8,531 nucleotides of DNA from an uncultured Collinsella sp. (GCA_900547835.1 URIJ01000084.1:1-8531), one strand, 5' to 3'; positions 1 through 6,128 are shown, numbered from the stretch's first letter. The notes: generated by a model not told the origin, from the sequence alone. Numbers and translations are program-made.

Positions 1-18
1 AAGCACTTAATGTGCTTT
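1..18. other. Short hairpin at the left edge, possibly the end of an upstream terminator
   Basis: AAGCAC (1-6) pairs with GTGCTT (12-17) around the loop TTAAT, and the stem may continue beyond the window edge. Only a short T run follows (TTT, 16-18), so it is weak as a + strand terminator. It could terminate a gene lying to the left, on either strand. Nothing else gene-like is visible between here and the ptsH promoter region. Confidence 0.25.
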
Positions 19-140
19 CCGTCTTGCGCAGGACTGTAGAGCAGCAAACTTAACCGCCCCGCCCGGCAGGCGAGCGGACAGCGAACGACATCTGTCCAAC
101 AATTCGTGCGAAACACAATGAAAAACCGTTTGATGTGAGT

Positions 141-149
141 TAATATAAA
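141..149 (+). promoter_or_regulatory. Candidate -10 region for ptsH
   Basis: The A+T-rich stretch from 141 contains overlapping -10-like hexamers, TAATAT (141-146) and TATAAA (144-149). No good -35 hexamer stands 16-18 bp upstream, so the call rests on the -10 alone and on its position about 65 bp before the ptsH start. Transcription would begin near 152-156 and leave a leader of about 60 nt. Confidence 0.35.
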
Positions 150-166
150 CAACGTCGTGAATCTGA

Positions 167-190
167 CTCCTGCCACATGCATGACAGGGG
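167..190 (+). promoter_or_regulatory. Hairpin in the predicted ptsH 5' leader
   Basis: The arms 167-175 and 182-190 pair with one G·T wobble (168/189) and one C/A mismatch (173/184), leaving a CATGCA loop. The segment that follows is TTAAAC and not a T tract, so it is not an intrinsic terminator. It lies between the candidate -10 and the ribosome binding site at 204-209. A stabilising or regulatory leader structure is possible, but no function can be read from it. Confidence 0.3.
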
Positions 191-215
191 TTAAACACAA
201 AAAAAGGAGTCAACT

Positions 216-479
216 ATGGTTTCTGAGAAGGCTACCCTCGTTAATCCTCAGGGTCTGCACATGCGTCCGGCTGGTCTGTTCGCCTCCACCATGGGCAAGT
301 ACGCCTGTGACGTGACGGTCGTCACCCCCGAGAAGGAGGTCAACGGCAAGTCCCCGATGGCCCTCATGGCTGCTGGTATCCCCTGCGGCACCGAGGTCGA
401 GGTCAAGTGCGACGGCGCCGACGAGGCCGAGGCTCTGGCTGCTGCCATCGAGCTCATCAAGAGCGGTCTTGGCGAGTAG
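216..479 (+). CDS. ptsH: Phosphocarrier protein HPr
   Basis: HPr is the small cytoplasmic protein that accepts phosphate from enzyme I and passes it to the EIIA domains of PTS sugar permeases. The 87-residue length matches the family (about 85-90). The active-site histidine is His15, in the signature QGLHMRPAG. Ser46 lies in GKSPMALMAAG, the position that HPr kinase phosphorylates in low-G+C Gram-positives, so regulatory Ser-phosphorylation is possible, but no HPr kinase gene is in the window. The ATG at 216 is preceded by a strong AAGGAG (204-209) six bases upstream. All Glu codons are GAG. ptsI follows after 127 bp on the same strand, the usual pairing. The gap contains a terminator-like hairpin, so HPr may be made in excess over enzyme I. 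The identification is secure. Confidence 0.97.
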   Translation: MVSEKATLVNPQGLHMRPAGLFASTMGKYACDVTVVTPEKEVNGKSPMALMAAGIPCGTEVEVKCDGADEAEALAAAIELIKSGLGE

Positions 480-524
480 AACTCAAACGGGTCGCATGTT
501 GAACAACTAAGTTCATATTTGGGG

Positions 525-560
525 GCGCAGTGACCTGTTGTAAGGTAGCTGCGCTCTTTT
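525..560 (+). terminator. Terminator or attenuator hairpin between ptsH and ptsI
   Basis: GCGCAG (525-530) pairs with CTGCGC (549-554). After a T·G wobble and a G/A mismatch the stem continues as ACCT (533-536) with AGGT (543-546), closed by a GTTGTA loop. TCTTTT (555-560) follows directly. Wobble pairs can extend the base to 522/557. It has intrinsic-terminator form, but the T tract is interrupted by a C. Partial termination would give more ptsH than ptsI mRNA. Confidence 0.55.
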
Positions 561-595
561 GTCATGGATATGGCAAAACGCTTTATCACATGACA
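559..595 (+). promoter_or_regulatory. Candidate internal ptsI promoter with overlapping inverted repeat
   Basis: TTGTCA (559-564) matches the -35 consensus at five of six positions. Seventeen bases downstream is a weak -10, TTTATC (582-587). The perfect 7-bp inverted repeat TGTCATG (560-566) and CATGACA (589-595) brackets this promoter, so its arms overlap the -35 and the predicted start site, an operator-like layout. An imperfect TG/CA palindrome (571-588) is nested inside. The repeat is seen directly; promoter and operator roles are inferred. Confidence 0.4.
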
Positions 596-596
596 C

Positions 597-605
597 GGAG
601 AGAGG
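597..605 (+). promoter_or_regulatory. Ribosome binding site deciding the ptsI start
   Basis: The purine-rich run GGAGAGAGG suits two in-frame ATGs. GGAG at 597-600 is six bases before the ATG at 607, and AGAGG at 601-605 is seven before the ATG at 613. It rules out a start further upstream at 559, which would lie in the terminator-like hairpin and has no ribosome binding site. Confidence 0.6.
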
Positions 606-606
606 A

Positions 607-2316
607 ATGGGAATGTATCAGGGAGTCAACGCTTCCGAGGGCATCGGTATCGGCACCGTCATGGTCGCCGTCGATCCCGACTTGACGTTTGAGCCGCACG
701 AGGTTGCTGATTCGGCAGCAGAGAAGGAGCGCTATCAGTCCGCTCTTTCGGTCTTCTGCGAGAAGACCCAGGCTCAGGCCGACCACATGAAGGAGACGGT
801 GGGCGAGGCCGAGGCCGAGATCATGAGCGGACACATTGTCCTGGCTCAGGATCCGGGCATGACCGACGCCATCAACGCCGCCATTGACGGCGGTACCTGC
901 GCCGAGCAGGCGCTCATGGACACCTCGACCATGTTCGAGAACATGTTCCTGTCCATGGACGACGAGATGTTCCGTCTGCGCGCGGCCGACATCGCCGACA
1001 TCCGCACCGGTATTCTGGCCGAGCTGCTGGGCAAGGAGGTCGTCGACCTCTCCGTCCTGCCCGAGAACACTGTCGTTGTCGTGCACGACCTCACGCCGTC
1101 CATGACCGCCACGATCGATAAGGCCCACGTTGCCGGTATCGTCACCGAGACCGGTGGCCGCACGTCGCACTCCGCGATTATTGCGCGCGCCCTTGAGATC
1201 CCGGCTGTCCTTTCGGTTTCCAATAGCTGCACCGCGCTGCGCAACGGTATGACCGTTGTCGTCGACGGTGGCAAGGGTATCGTCGAGGCCGATCCCGACG
1301 AGGAGACGCTCGCCGCCTACACCGCCAAGGCCGAGGCCTTCGCTGCCGAGAAGGCAGCCCTCGAGGCCTTCCGTGGCAAGCCGTCCGTGACTGCCGATGG
1401 CATCAAGAAGATCATCGCCTGCAACATCGGTAACCCTGATGACGTGCCCAACGCGCTCGATCACGATGCCGAGGCTATCGGCCTGTTCCGTTCCGAGTTC
1501 CTGTTCATGGATTCTGCTGAGCTTCCTTCCGAGGAGGAGCAGTTCAACGCTTACCGTAAGGTCGCAAGCGCGCTCAAGGGCGCTCCGGTCATCATCCGCA
1601 CGCTCGATGTGGGTGGCGACAAGGAGATTCCGTATCTGCACATGGTCAAGGAAGATAACCCCTTCATGGGCTTCCGCGCCGTGCGTTACTGCCTGGCCAA
1701 TCCCGACCAGTACAAGGTCCAGCTCCGCGCCCTGCTGCGCGCCAGCGCCTTCGGTGACGTCAAGATTATGATCCCGCTCGTCACCTGCGTCGAGGAAGTC
1801 TTGGCTGTCAAGGAGCTCGTCGAGCAGTGTAAGACCGAGCTGACCGAAGAGGGTCGCAAGTTCAACGAGAACATCGAGGTCGGCATCATGGTCGAGACGC
1901 CTGCCGCTTCGCTGCTCGCAGACCGTCTTGCCGAGGTCGCCGACTTCTTCTCCATCGGCACCAACGACCTGATCGGCTACACCATGTGCGCCGACCGTGG
2001 CAACGACACCATCTCCAACCTGTACCAGGTTTACTATCCCGCCGTGCTCCGCTCGCTCAAGAACATCATCGAGAGCGGCGTGAAGGCCGGCATCATGGTC
2101 GGTATGTGCGGCGAGGCCGCTGCCGATCCGCTGCTCGAGCCGCTGCTGATCAGCTGGGGCCTGGAGGAGTTCTCGATGAGCGCTCCTTCTATCCTGCGCG
2201 CCCGCAAGACCATCAGCCAGTGGACCAAGGCCGAGTGCGACGAGCTCGCCGAGAAGGCGCTCGCCTGCAACACCGCAGCCGAGGTCAAGGCACTGCTCGA
2301 GTCCGCAGCTCGCTAA
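607..2316 (+). CDS. ptsI: PTS enzyme I (phosphoenolpyruvate-protein phosphotransferase)
   Basis: Enzyme I autophosphorylates from PEP and hands the phosphate to HPr, the first step of all PTS sugar uptake, in the cytoplasm. From the ATG at 607 the protein has 569 residues, close to the E. coli length of about 575. The N-terminal HPr-binding region spans about 1-145. The swivelling domain follows with the phosphorylated His188 in GGRTSHSAI. The C-terminal PEP-binding barrel (about 255-545) has Arg295 in LFRSEFLFM, Arg331 in RTLDVGGDK, the segments GIMVETPAA and FFSIGTNDL, and the catalytic Cys501 in GMCGEAAADP. Each of these is one below the E. coli numbering, which supports the start; the ATG at 613 is an equally good alternative. 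All key residues are present. The gene sits between ptsH and the kinase pair and probably shares transcripts with both. Confidence 0.97.
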   Translation: MGMYQGVNASEGIGIGTVMVAVDPDLTFEPHEVADSAAEKERYQSALSVFCEKTQAQADHMKETVGEAEAEIMSGHIVLAQDPGMTDAINAAIDGGTCAEQALMDTSTMFENMFLSMDDEMFRLRAADIADIRTGILAELLGKEVVDLSVLPENTVVVVHDLTPSMTATIDKAHVAGIVTETGGRTSHSAIIARALEIPAVLSVSNSCTALRNGMTVVVDGGKGIVEADPDEETLAAYTAKAEAFAAEKAALEAFRGKPSVTADGIKKIIACNIGNPDDVPNALDHDAEAIGLFRSEFLFMDSAELPSEEEQFNAYRKVASALKGAPVIIRTLDVGGDKEIPYLHMVKEDNPFMGFRAVRYCLANPDQYKVQLRALLRASAFGDVKIMIPLVTCVEEVLAVKELVEQCKTELTEEGRKFNENIEVGIMVETPAASLLADRLAEVADFFSIGTNDLIGYTMCADRGNDTISNLYQVYYPAVLRSLKNIIESGVKAGIMVGMCGEAAADPLLEPLLISWGLEEFSMSAPSILRARKTISQWTKAECDELAEKALACNTAAEVKALLESAAR

Positions 2317-2333
2317 TTTGGTATCAGAGGTAA

Positions 2334-2363
2334 CCGCGTGGTTGGAATGGGCCGGCCACGCGG
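2334..2363 (+). promoter_or_regulatory. Long hairpin between ptsI and the first kinase
   Basis: CCGCGTGG (2334-2341) and CCACGCGG (2356-2363) are perfectly complementary. The stem extends inward through two T·G wobbles and two G-C pairs to 12 bp around the loop AATGGG (2346-2351). There is no T tract on either strand, so it is not a classical intrinsic terminator. It sits 18 bp after ptsI and 27 bp before the next start. mRNA end protection, a processing site or translational control are the likely roles. Confidence 0.5.
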
Positions 2364-2382
2364 CCCTCACATATACAGGGGG
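2364..2382 (+). promoter_or_regulatory. Ribosome binding site of the first kinase, possibly masked by a small hairpin
   Basis: The Shine-Dalgarno AGGGGG (2377-2382) stands eight bases before the ATG at 2391. CCCT (2364-2367) can pair with its AGGG (2377-2380) across a nine-base loop, directly stacked on the 12-bp hairpin that ends at 2363. This could limit ribosome access. The complementarity is visible, but four base pairs alone are weak. Confidence 0.35.
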
Positions 2383-2390
2383 TACTGTAA

Positions 2391-3323
2391 ATGTTCTACA
2401 CGCTAACCGCTAACCCGGCTGTCGACATGACGGTTTCGAGCTCTCCGCTCGAGCCCGACGAGAACGTCCGCACCGGCTCGGCCAGCTACACGGCTAACGG
2501 CAAGGGCCTCGACGTGTCCTTCGCCTTTAAGAAGATGGGCGTCGACACCGTCGCGCTCGGCTTCTTCGCCGGCTTCACGGGCAAGTTCATCGTCGAGGAG
2601 GTCATGAACCTGGGTTGCCTCTGCCGCCCGGTCTGGACCGACGGTATCACGCGCATTAACACCTACGTCAACGATGGCCAGCACGAGTACGGCATCCTGA
2701 ACCCGGGTGCTCCGATCACGCCGCAGCACCAGGAGGAGCTCTACAACATCCTGGACACCGCGGGCGATCTCGAGTGCCTGATCGTTTCCGGCTCCGTGCC
2801 TCCCAAAGCTACGCCCGACTTCCTGGCTCAGGTCATGGAGCACGCTCAGGCTCGTGGCGCCGACGTCGTCCTGGACCTGTCCTCCGACAAGCTCAAGGAG
2901 CTCGCTCACAAGAAGCCGCTGCTCATCAAGCCGAACCATCACGAGATGAAGGCTATCTTCGGCGTGCCGGTCGACACCGACGACGAGGTCCGCGTTGCCA
3001 TGAAGCTGGCTCACGAGGCCGGCGTCCAGAACGTGCTGCTCACCCGTGGTAGCCGCGGCGACGCTTACTTCTCCAACGGCGAGGACATCTGGTACGCCAA
3101 GCGTGAGTTCAACATCAAGCTGGTTTCTTCCGTCTGCGCTGGCGACTGCACCCTCGCTGCGTTCCTGCACAAGTGGTACAGGGATCGCGACAACGTCGAG
3201 GAGGCCATGAAGCTCGCTATGGCCACCGGCGCTAACGTTGCCGAGTCCGTCGGCATTGGCGACTTTGGTCACGTCGACGAGTACAGCAAGCGCGTTGCTG
3301 TCCGCAAGCTCGATCGTCAGTAA
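2391..3323 (+). CDS. PfkB-family hexose-phosphate kinase, first copy (1-phosphofructokinase-like)
   Basis: This is a 310-residue PfkB-family sugar kinase of the FruK/LacC branch. It would use ATP to phosphorylate a phosphohexose, most simply fructose-1-phosphate to fructose-1,6-bisphosphate. The substrate-side Asp12 lies in TANPAVD. The first PfkB signature begins at NGKGLDVSF (36-44), where the usual GGKGxN has become NGKGLD, so Asp41 replaces the usual Asn. Further motifs are TRIN (87-90), SGSVPP, and LIKPN before an HHEM. The second signature reads VCAGDC (248-253), with Cys249 in place of the first Gly of GAGD and the catalytic base Asp252 retained. The start at 2391 has a good Shine-Dalgarno and aligns with the second copy's start. 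It follows ptsI by 74 bp and ends in a strong terminator. The family is secure; the exact sugar is not. Confidence 0.88.
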   Translation: MFYTLTANPAVDMTVSSSPLEPDENVRTGSASYTANGKGLDVSFAFKKMGVDTVALGFFAGFTGKFIVEEVMNLGCLCRPVWTDGITRINTYVNDGQHEYGILNPGAPITPQHQEELYNILDTAGDLECLIVSGSVPPKATPDFLAQVMEHAQARGADVVLDLSSDKLKELAHKKPLLIKPNHHEMKAIFGVPVDTDDEVRVAMKLAHEAGVQNVLLTRGSRGDAYFSNGEDIWYAKREFNIKLVSSVCAGDCTLAAFLHKWYRDRDNVEEAMKLAMATGANVAESVGIGDFGHVDEYSKRVAVRKLDRQ

Positions 3324-3351
3324 TCGAAACGCGACATATTCGTGCACATGC

Positions 3352-3383
3352 GGCGCCCCGGTTTCGGCTGGGGCGCCTTTTTT
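3352..3383 (+). terminator. Intrinsic terminator after the first kinase
   Basis: GGCGCCCC (3352-3359) pairs perfectly with GGGGCGCC (3370-3377) around a ten-base loop, followed by six Ts (3378-3383). It should end the ptsH-ptsI-kinase transcript and implies that the second kinase has its own promoter. Confidence 0.92.
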
Positions 3384-3472
3384 GTTCCGTCATTGGAGAG
3401 AGATGTTCTGCCGTACTTCATCGCTTCCACACCGTTCACCGAGTTGTCCTAGCCTTTTACCGATGGGTGGAA

Positions 3473-3478
3473 TATACT
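3473..3478 (+). promoter_or_regulatory. Candidate -10 of the second kinase promoter
   Basis: TATACT matches the -10 consensus at five of six positions and lies 35 bp before the start codon, downstream of the terminator at 3352-3383. The best -35-like hexamer, TTGTCC (3444-3449), is 23 bp away, which is too far, so recognition may depend on an activator or a poor -35. Transcription would start near 3484-3486. Confidence 0.45.
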
Positions 3479-3503
3479 TTCACCAACACGTTACTTCGTG
3501 AAA
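3478..3503 (+). promoter_or_regulatory. Inverted repeat overlapping the second kinase's start site and RBS
   Basis: TTTCAC (3478-3483) and GTGAAA (3498-3503) form a perfect 6-bp inverted repeat with a 14-base spacer. The left arm touches the -10 and the right arm overlaps the Shine-Dalgarno. A nested CACG (3487-3490) / CGTG (3497-3500) pair could fold at the 5' end of the mRNA. Either an operator or a small leader hairpin fits. Confidence 0.4.
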
Positions 3504-3506
3504 GGA
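3501..3506 (+). promoter_or_regulatory. Ribosome binding site deciding the second kinase start
   Basis: AAAGGA stands six bases before the ATG at 3513. A possible GTG at 3498 would overlap this site and has none of its own. The ATG at 3513 also gives a protein beginning like the first copy (TLTANPA). Confidence 0.6.
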
Positions 3507-3512
3507 ACATTC

Positions 3513-4445
3513 ATGATTTACACGCTCACTGCAAATCCCGCCATTGACTACAACATCTCCTGCGACGGCCTTGCTGCCAACATCGTCACGCGTACCCGTA
3601 ACGCCGTCTACACGCCCAACGGCAAGGGTCTCAACGTCTCGTTCACCCTCGATCACTACGGTGTCGACACCACGATCCTGGGCTTTTTCGCCGGCTTCTC
3701 GGGCGAGTTTATCGTTAAGGGCGCCGAGGCCCTGGGCGTGCCCGTCAAGCCCGTGTGGACCGACGGTATTACGCGCGTCAATGTGTTCCTCAACGCCGGT
3801 CCCGACACCGAGTACAACATGGTCAACGCCGGTGCCGCCATCAACGAGGCCAACGAGCAGGAGATGTTTGAGCTCATCGATTCGCTTGATGACATGACCT
3901 GCCTGGTCATCAGCGGCTCGCTGCCTCCCAACACTTCCGAGGGCTTCTTGGCCGAGGTCCTGCGCCGCGTCAAGGCCAAGGGGGCCGAGTTCGTCCTCGA
4001 TATCTCGAGCCATCAGCTGGCAGACCTCATTGCCATGGAGCCGCTGCTGATTAAGCCCAACGACGACGAGCTGCTCGATATCTTTGGCATTAAGGTGAGC
4101 GGTGGCGACGACGAGTCCGTCAAGGGCGCGATGGCCGAGCTGCACGCCAAGGGCGCCAAGAATGTGCTGCTGACTCTTGGCGGCGCTGGTGCGTACTTCT
4201 CTAACGGCGAGCACATCTGGTTTGCCAACCGCACCTTCGACGTCAAGCTGCTGTCGACGGTGTGCGCCGGCGATTCCTCGCTCGCTGCCTTCCTGTCCGT
4301 GTGGCACGACGCCCCCGAGCGCGTCGAGGACGCCCTGCGCCTTTCGATGGCTACCGGCGCCAACGTGGTCGAGTGCCCGGGCCTGGGCGATTTTGCCAAG
4401 GTGGACGAATATAAGAAGCATATCGAGGTTCGCCAGGTCTGCTAG
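3513..4445 (+). CDS. PfkB-family hexose-phosphate kinase, second copy (1-phosphofructokinase-like)
   Basis: This is a second 310-residue PfkB kinase, collinear with the first copy and about half identical by eye. The expected reaction is ATP-dependent phosphorylation of fructose-1-phosphate or a related phosphohexose such as tagatose-6-phosphate. Asp12 lies in TANPAID. The first signature reads NGKGLNVSF and keeps the usual Asn41, which the first copy lacks. TRVN, SGSLPP and LIKPN followed by DDE are present. The second signature is VCAGDS (250-255), with Cys251 for the first Gly of GAGD and the catalytic Asp254 intact. It has its own -10-like sequence and an inverted repeat upstream, and strong terminators lie on both sides, so it is probably a single-gene unit regulated apart from the first copy. 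By its motifs it is the more canonical fructose-1-phosphate kinase of the pair, but substrate cannot be fixed from sequence. Confidence 0.88.
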   Translation: MIYTLTANPAIDYNISCDGLAANIVTRTRNAVYTPNGKGLNVSFTLDHYGVDTTILGFFAGFSGEFIVKGAEALGVPVKPVWTDGITRVNVFLNAGPDTEYNMVNAGAAINEANEQEMFELIDSLDDMTCLVISGSLPPNTSEGFLAEVLRRVKAKGAEFVLDISSHQLADLIAMEPLLIKPNDDELLDIFGIKVSGGDDESVKGAMAELHAKGAKNVLLTLGGAGAYFSNGEHIWFANRTFDVKLLSTVCAGDSSLAAFLSVWHDAPERVEDALRLSMATGANVVECPGLGDFAKVDEYKKHIEVRQVC

Positions 4446-4467
4446 CAGCATCGATACGTCGTTGCCG

Positions 4468-4503
4468 AACACCCGCTTTGGATTACCAAGGCGGGTGTTT
4501 TTT
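4468..4503 (+). terminator. Intrinsic terminator after the second kinase
   Basis: AACACCCGC (4468-4476) pairs with GCGGGTGTT (4491-4499). The stem continues inward through one T·G wobble to 14 bp around an ATTA loop, and the T run continues to 4503. It separates the kinase from the CCA-adding enzyme gene. Confidence 0.93.
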
Positions 4504-4584
4504 GCGCGCTGAACGTATGTGGCGTCTGCTGTCTCGCTTTATCGAATCGACGACGCGATTGCGTGTGCGCGCTTTCTCGTTTCT

Positions 4585-4593
4585 TGTTAGACT
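4585..4593 (+). promoter_or_regulatory. Candidate extended -10 promoter for cca
   Basis: TGTTAGACT fits an extended -10 (TG, one base, then TAGACT, four of six consensus positions) about 50 bp before the cca start. No convincing -35 is present. The rest of the gap from 4504 to 4626 shows nothing else recognisable. Confidence 0.3.
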
Positions 4594-4626
4594 TCTTGAG
4601 AACCATCGATTAACGCTCACAAGTGC

Positions 4627-4632
4627 AGGAGG
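4627..4632 (+). promoter_or_regulatory. Ribosome binding site deciding the cca start
   Basis: A perfect AGGAGG lies eight bases before the ATG at 4641. This favours 4641 over an in-frame GTG at 4623 that lies upstream of the site. Confidence 0.7.
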
Positions 4633-4640
4633 CCATAGGC

Positions 4641-6035
4641 ATGTGCAATGTTTCGCTCAACGGTACTCAACCGTCCGATGCGTCCCTGCGCGTCCTGCGC
4701 GCGCTTGAGGCGGCTGGTCTTGAGGCTTGGTACGTAGGCGGTTGGGTACGCGACGCCCTGATGGGGTGCCCCAGCCACGATGTTGATATGTGCTGTAGCG
4801 GCCTGTGGCAGGAGTCCAAGGCGGCGCTCGAGGCCGCTGGTGTCGCGGTCGTGGAGTCGGGCATTAAATTTGGCGGAATCACGGCTATTTCCGATGGTGA
4901 ACGTATCGAGGTCACCACGTACCGCCTGGATGGCTTCTATGCCGATGGGCGCCATCCTCAGAGTGTCGAGCGTGCTGCCTCGCTCGAGGACGATCTTGCG
5001 CGCCGCGACTTTACCGTCAATGCCATGGCGTGGCATCCCGAGCGTGGGCTTGTCGACCGCTACGACGGCCAGGGTGACTTGGAGCGCAAGCTGATTCGCG
5101 CTGTCGGCGATCCCAAGCGTCGCTTTAACGAGGACGCCCTGCGCATGCTGCGTGCGGTACGCTTTGCCTGCCGTCTGGACTTTAGGATTGACCCCGAGAC
5201 TAAGCGTGCGCTTGCCGAGTGCGCTCCGCTGCTCGATGCCGTGGCGCGCGAGCGTGTGGGTATTGAGCTCGAGGGCATTCTTTCGACCGGTCATGGGGGA
5301 GACGCCATGCTGCGCTACCCCGAGCTTATCTGCGCCGCCGTGCCCGAGTTGGCAGCGGGTCGCGGGTTTGATCAGCGCAGTGTCTATCATGCGTTTAACG
5401 TCTACGTGCATATCGCCCGTGTGCTGACGGTGGTGGGGGAGCTCGCGCTGTGTGACGGCGTCGCGCCCTCGTCGAGCCTTATGTGGGCGGCGTTTTTGCA
5501 CGATGTGTCCAAGCCCGAGTGCTTCACGGTCGATCACGCCGGCAGCGGACACTTCTACGGTCATCCCGAGCTCGGCGCCAAGAAGGCGCGCGTCATTATG
5601 GATCGCCTGGCTCTCTCGCACGACCTGGTGCGCGACGTGTGCCTGCTCATCAAATATCACGACAAACCGCTGCGTCCCGAGCGATCCTGCCTGCTCAATA
5701 TGATGCGCGCGCTTTCGGGCGAGGGTGTCGATACGCCGCGTCTGATGGACGAGCTCATGGACCTTAAGCGTGCCGACACGCTCGGCAAGGCCCCGTCGTG
5801 CTTCTATTACGTTGAGACGATTGAAGAGATGCGCGCGATGGCGCACGAGCTGCTGAAGGCAGGGGAGCCCTATATGCTCAAGATGCTCGCCATCAACGGC
5901 GGCGACCTGATCCGTGCCGGAGTCAAGCCCGGGCCGGAACTGGGGCAGCTACTCAACTCCGCCCTCGACGCCGTGATCGAAGACAAAATCCCCAACGAGC
6001 GCGAAGCTCTTTTGGTCCATCTCAACTTGGATTAG
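4641..6035 (+). CDS. cca: CCA-adding tRNA nucleotidyltransferase with HD domain
   Basis: The enzyme adds or repairs the 3' CCA of tRNAs from CTP and ATP without a nucleic acid template. From the ATG at 4641 it has 464 residues. The class II nucleotidyltransferase head (about 28-150) shows YVGGWVRD (31-38), the metal-binding Asp47 and Asp49 in HDVDM, and RRDFTVNAM (121-129). The nucleotide-selecting motif EDALRMLRAVRF follows at 164-175. An HD domain lies in the middle (about 250-345), with His287-Asp288 in FLHDVSKP and candidate ligands His250/His257. The C-terminal segment from about 417 (INGGDL, then PNEREALL) is typical of bacterial members. The gene stands alone between terminators and is followed by tRNA-Glu, whose gene already encodes CCA, so for that tRNA the role would be repair. 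HD-domain phosphohydrolase activity is possible but not shown by sequence. Confidence 0.94.
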   Translation: MCNVSLNGTQPSDASLRVLRALEAAGLEAWYVGGWVRDALMGCPSHDVDMCCSGLWQESKAALEAAGVAVVESGIKFGGITAISDGERIEVTTYRLDGFYADGRHPQSVERAASLEDDLARRDFTVNAMAWHPERGLVDRYDGQGDLERKLIRAVGDPKRRFNEDALRMLRAVRFACRLDFRIDPETKRALAECAPLLDAVARERVGIELEGILSTGHGGDAMLRYPELICAAVPELAAGRGFDQRSVYHAFNVYVHIARVLTVVGELALCDGVAPSSSLMWAAFLHDVSKPECFTVDHAGSGHFYGHPELGAKKARVIMDRLALSHDLVRDVCLLIKYHDKPLRPERSCLLNMMRALSGEGVDTPRLMDELMDLKRADTLGKAPSCFYYVETIEEMRAMAHELLKAGEPYMLKMLAINGGDLIRAGVKPGPELGQLLNSALDAVIEDKIPNEREALLVHLNLD

Positions 6036-6065
6036 CTACCCAGTTTACCTGCGTGTTCCATAACC

Positions 6066-6090
6066 TGCCGACAATTTTTCGGCAATTTGG
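6066..6090 (+). terminator. Weak terminator-like hairpin after cca
   Basis: TGCCGA (6066-6071) pairs with TCGGCA (6079-6084) around CAATTTT. Only a broken T-rich stretch follows (ATTTGG, then AATTTCTTCTT), so termination is probably inefficient. It is the only candidate between cca and the tRNA promoter. Confidence 0.4.
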
Positions 6091-6099
6091 AATTTCTTC

Positions 6100-6128
6100 T
6101 TGCGCTGACGTTTTTTGTCCCGTAATAT
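6100..6128 (+). promoter_or_regulatory. Candidate promoter for tRNA-Glu
   Basis: TTGCGC (6100-6105) and TAATAT (6123-6128) are separated by exactly 17 bp. Both are moderate matches to -35 and -10. Transcription would start near 6135, leaving a short leader of about 28 nt that RNase P would remove. Confidence 0.5.

Noticed and set aside
121..150. cre-like or other catabolite site in the ptsH promoter region
   Set aside because: The region is A+T-rich with TGTGAG but lacks the central CG and symmetric arms.
571..588. Catabolite-responsive (cre) site in the ptsH-ptsI gap
   Set aside because: TG, a central CG and CA are present, but their spacing does not match the cre consensus, so I keep it only as a nested palindrome.
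586..2370. Long minus-strand open frame (594 codons) opposite ptsI
   Set aside because: It is the antisense shadow of a G+C-rich gene with strong GAG/GCC bias. It has no recognisable family motifs, and ptsI on the + strand carries every catalytic motif.
2403..3347. Minus-strand open frame (314 codons) opposite the first kinase
   Set aside because: It mirrors the kinase frame. A similar frame opposite the paralog (3480-4472) shows that it arises from codon bias and not from selection.
3480..4472. Minus-strand open frame (330 codons) opposite the second kinase
   Set aside because: Same shadow effect; no family resemblance and no ribosome binding site in a sensible place.
4617..5846. Minus-strand open frame (409 codons) opposite cca
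   Set aside because: Shadow of cca, whose + strand frame has clear nucleotidyltransferase and HD motifs.
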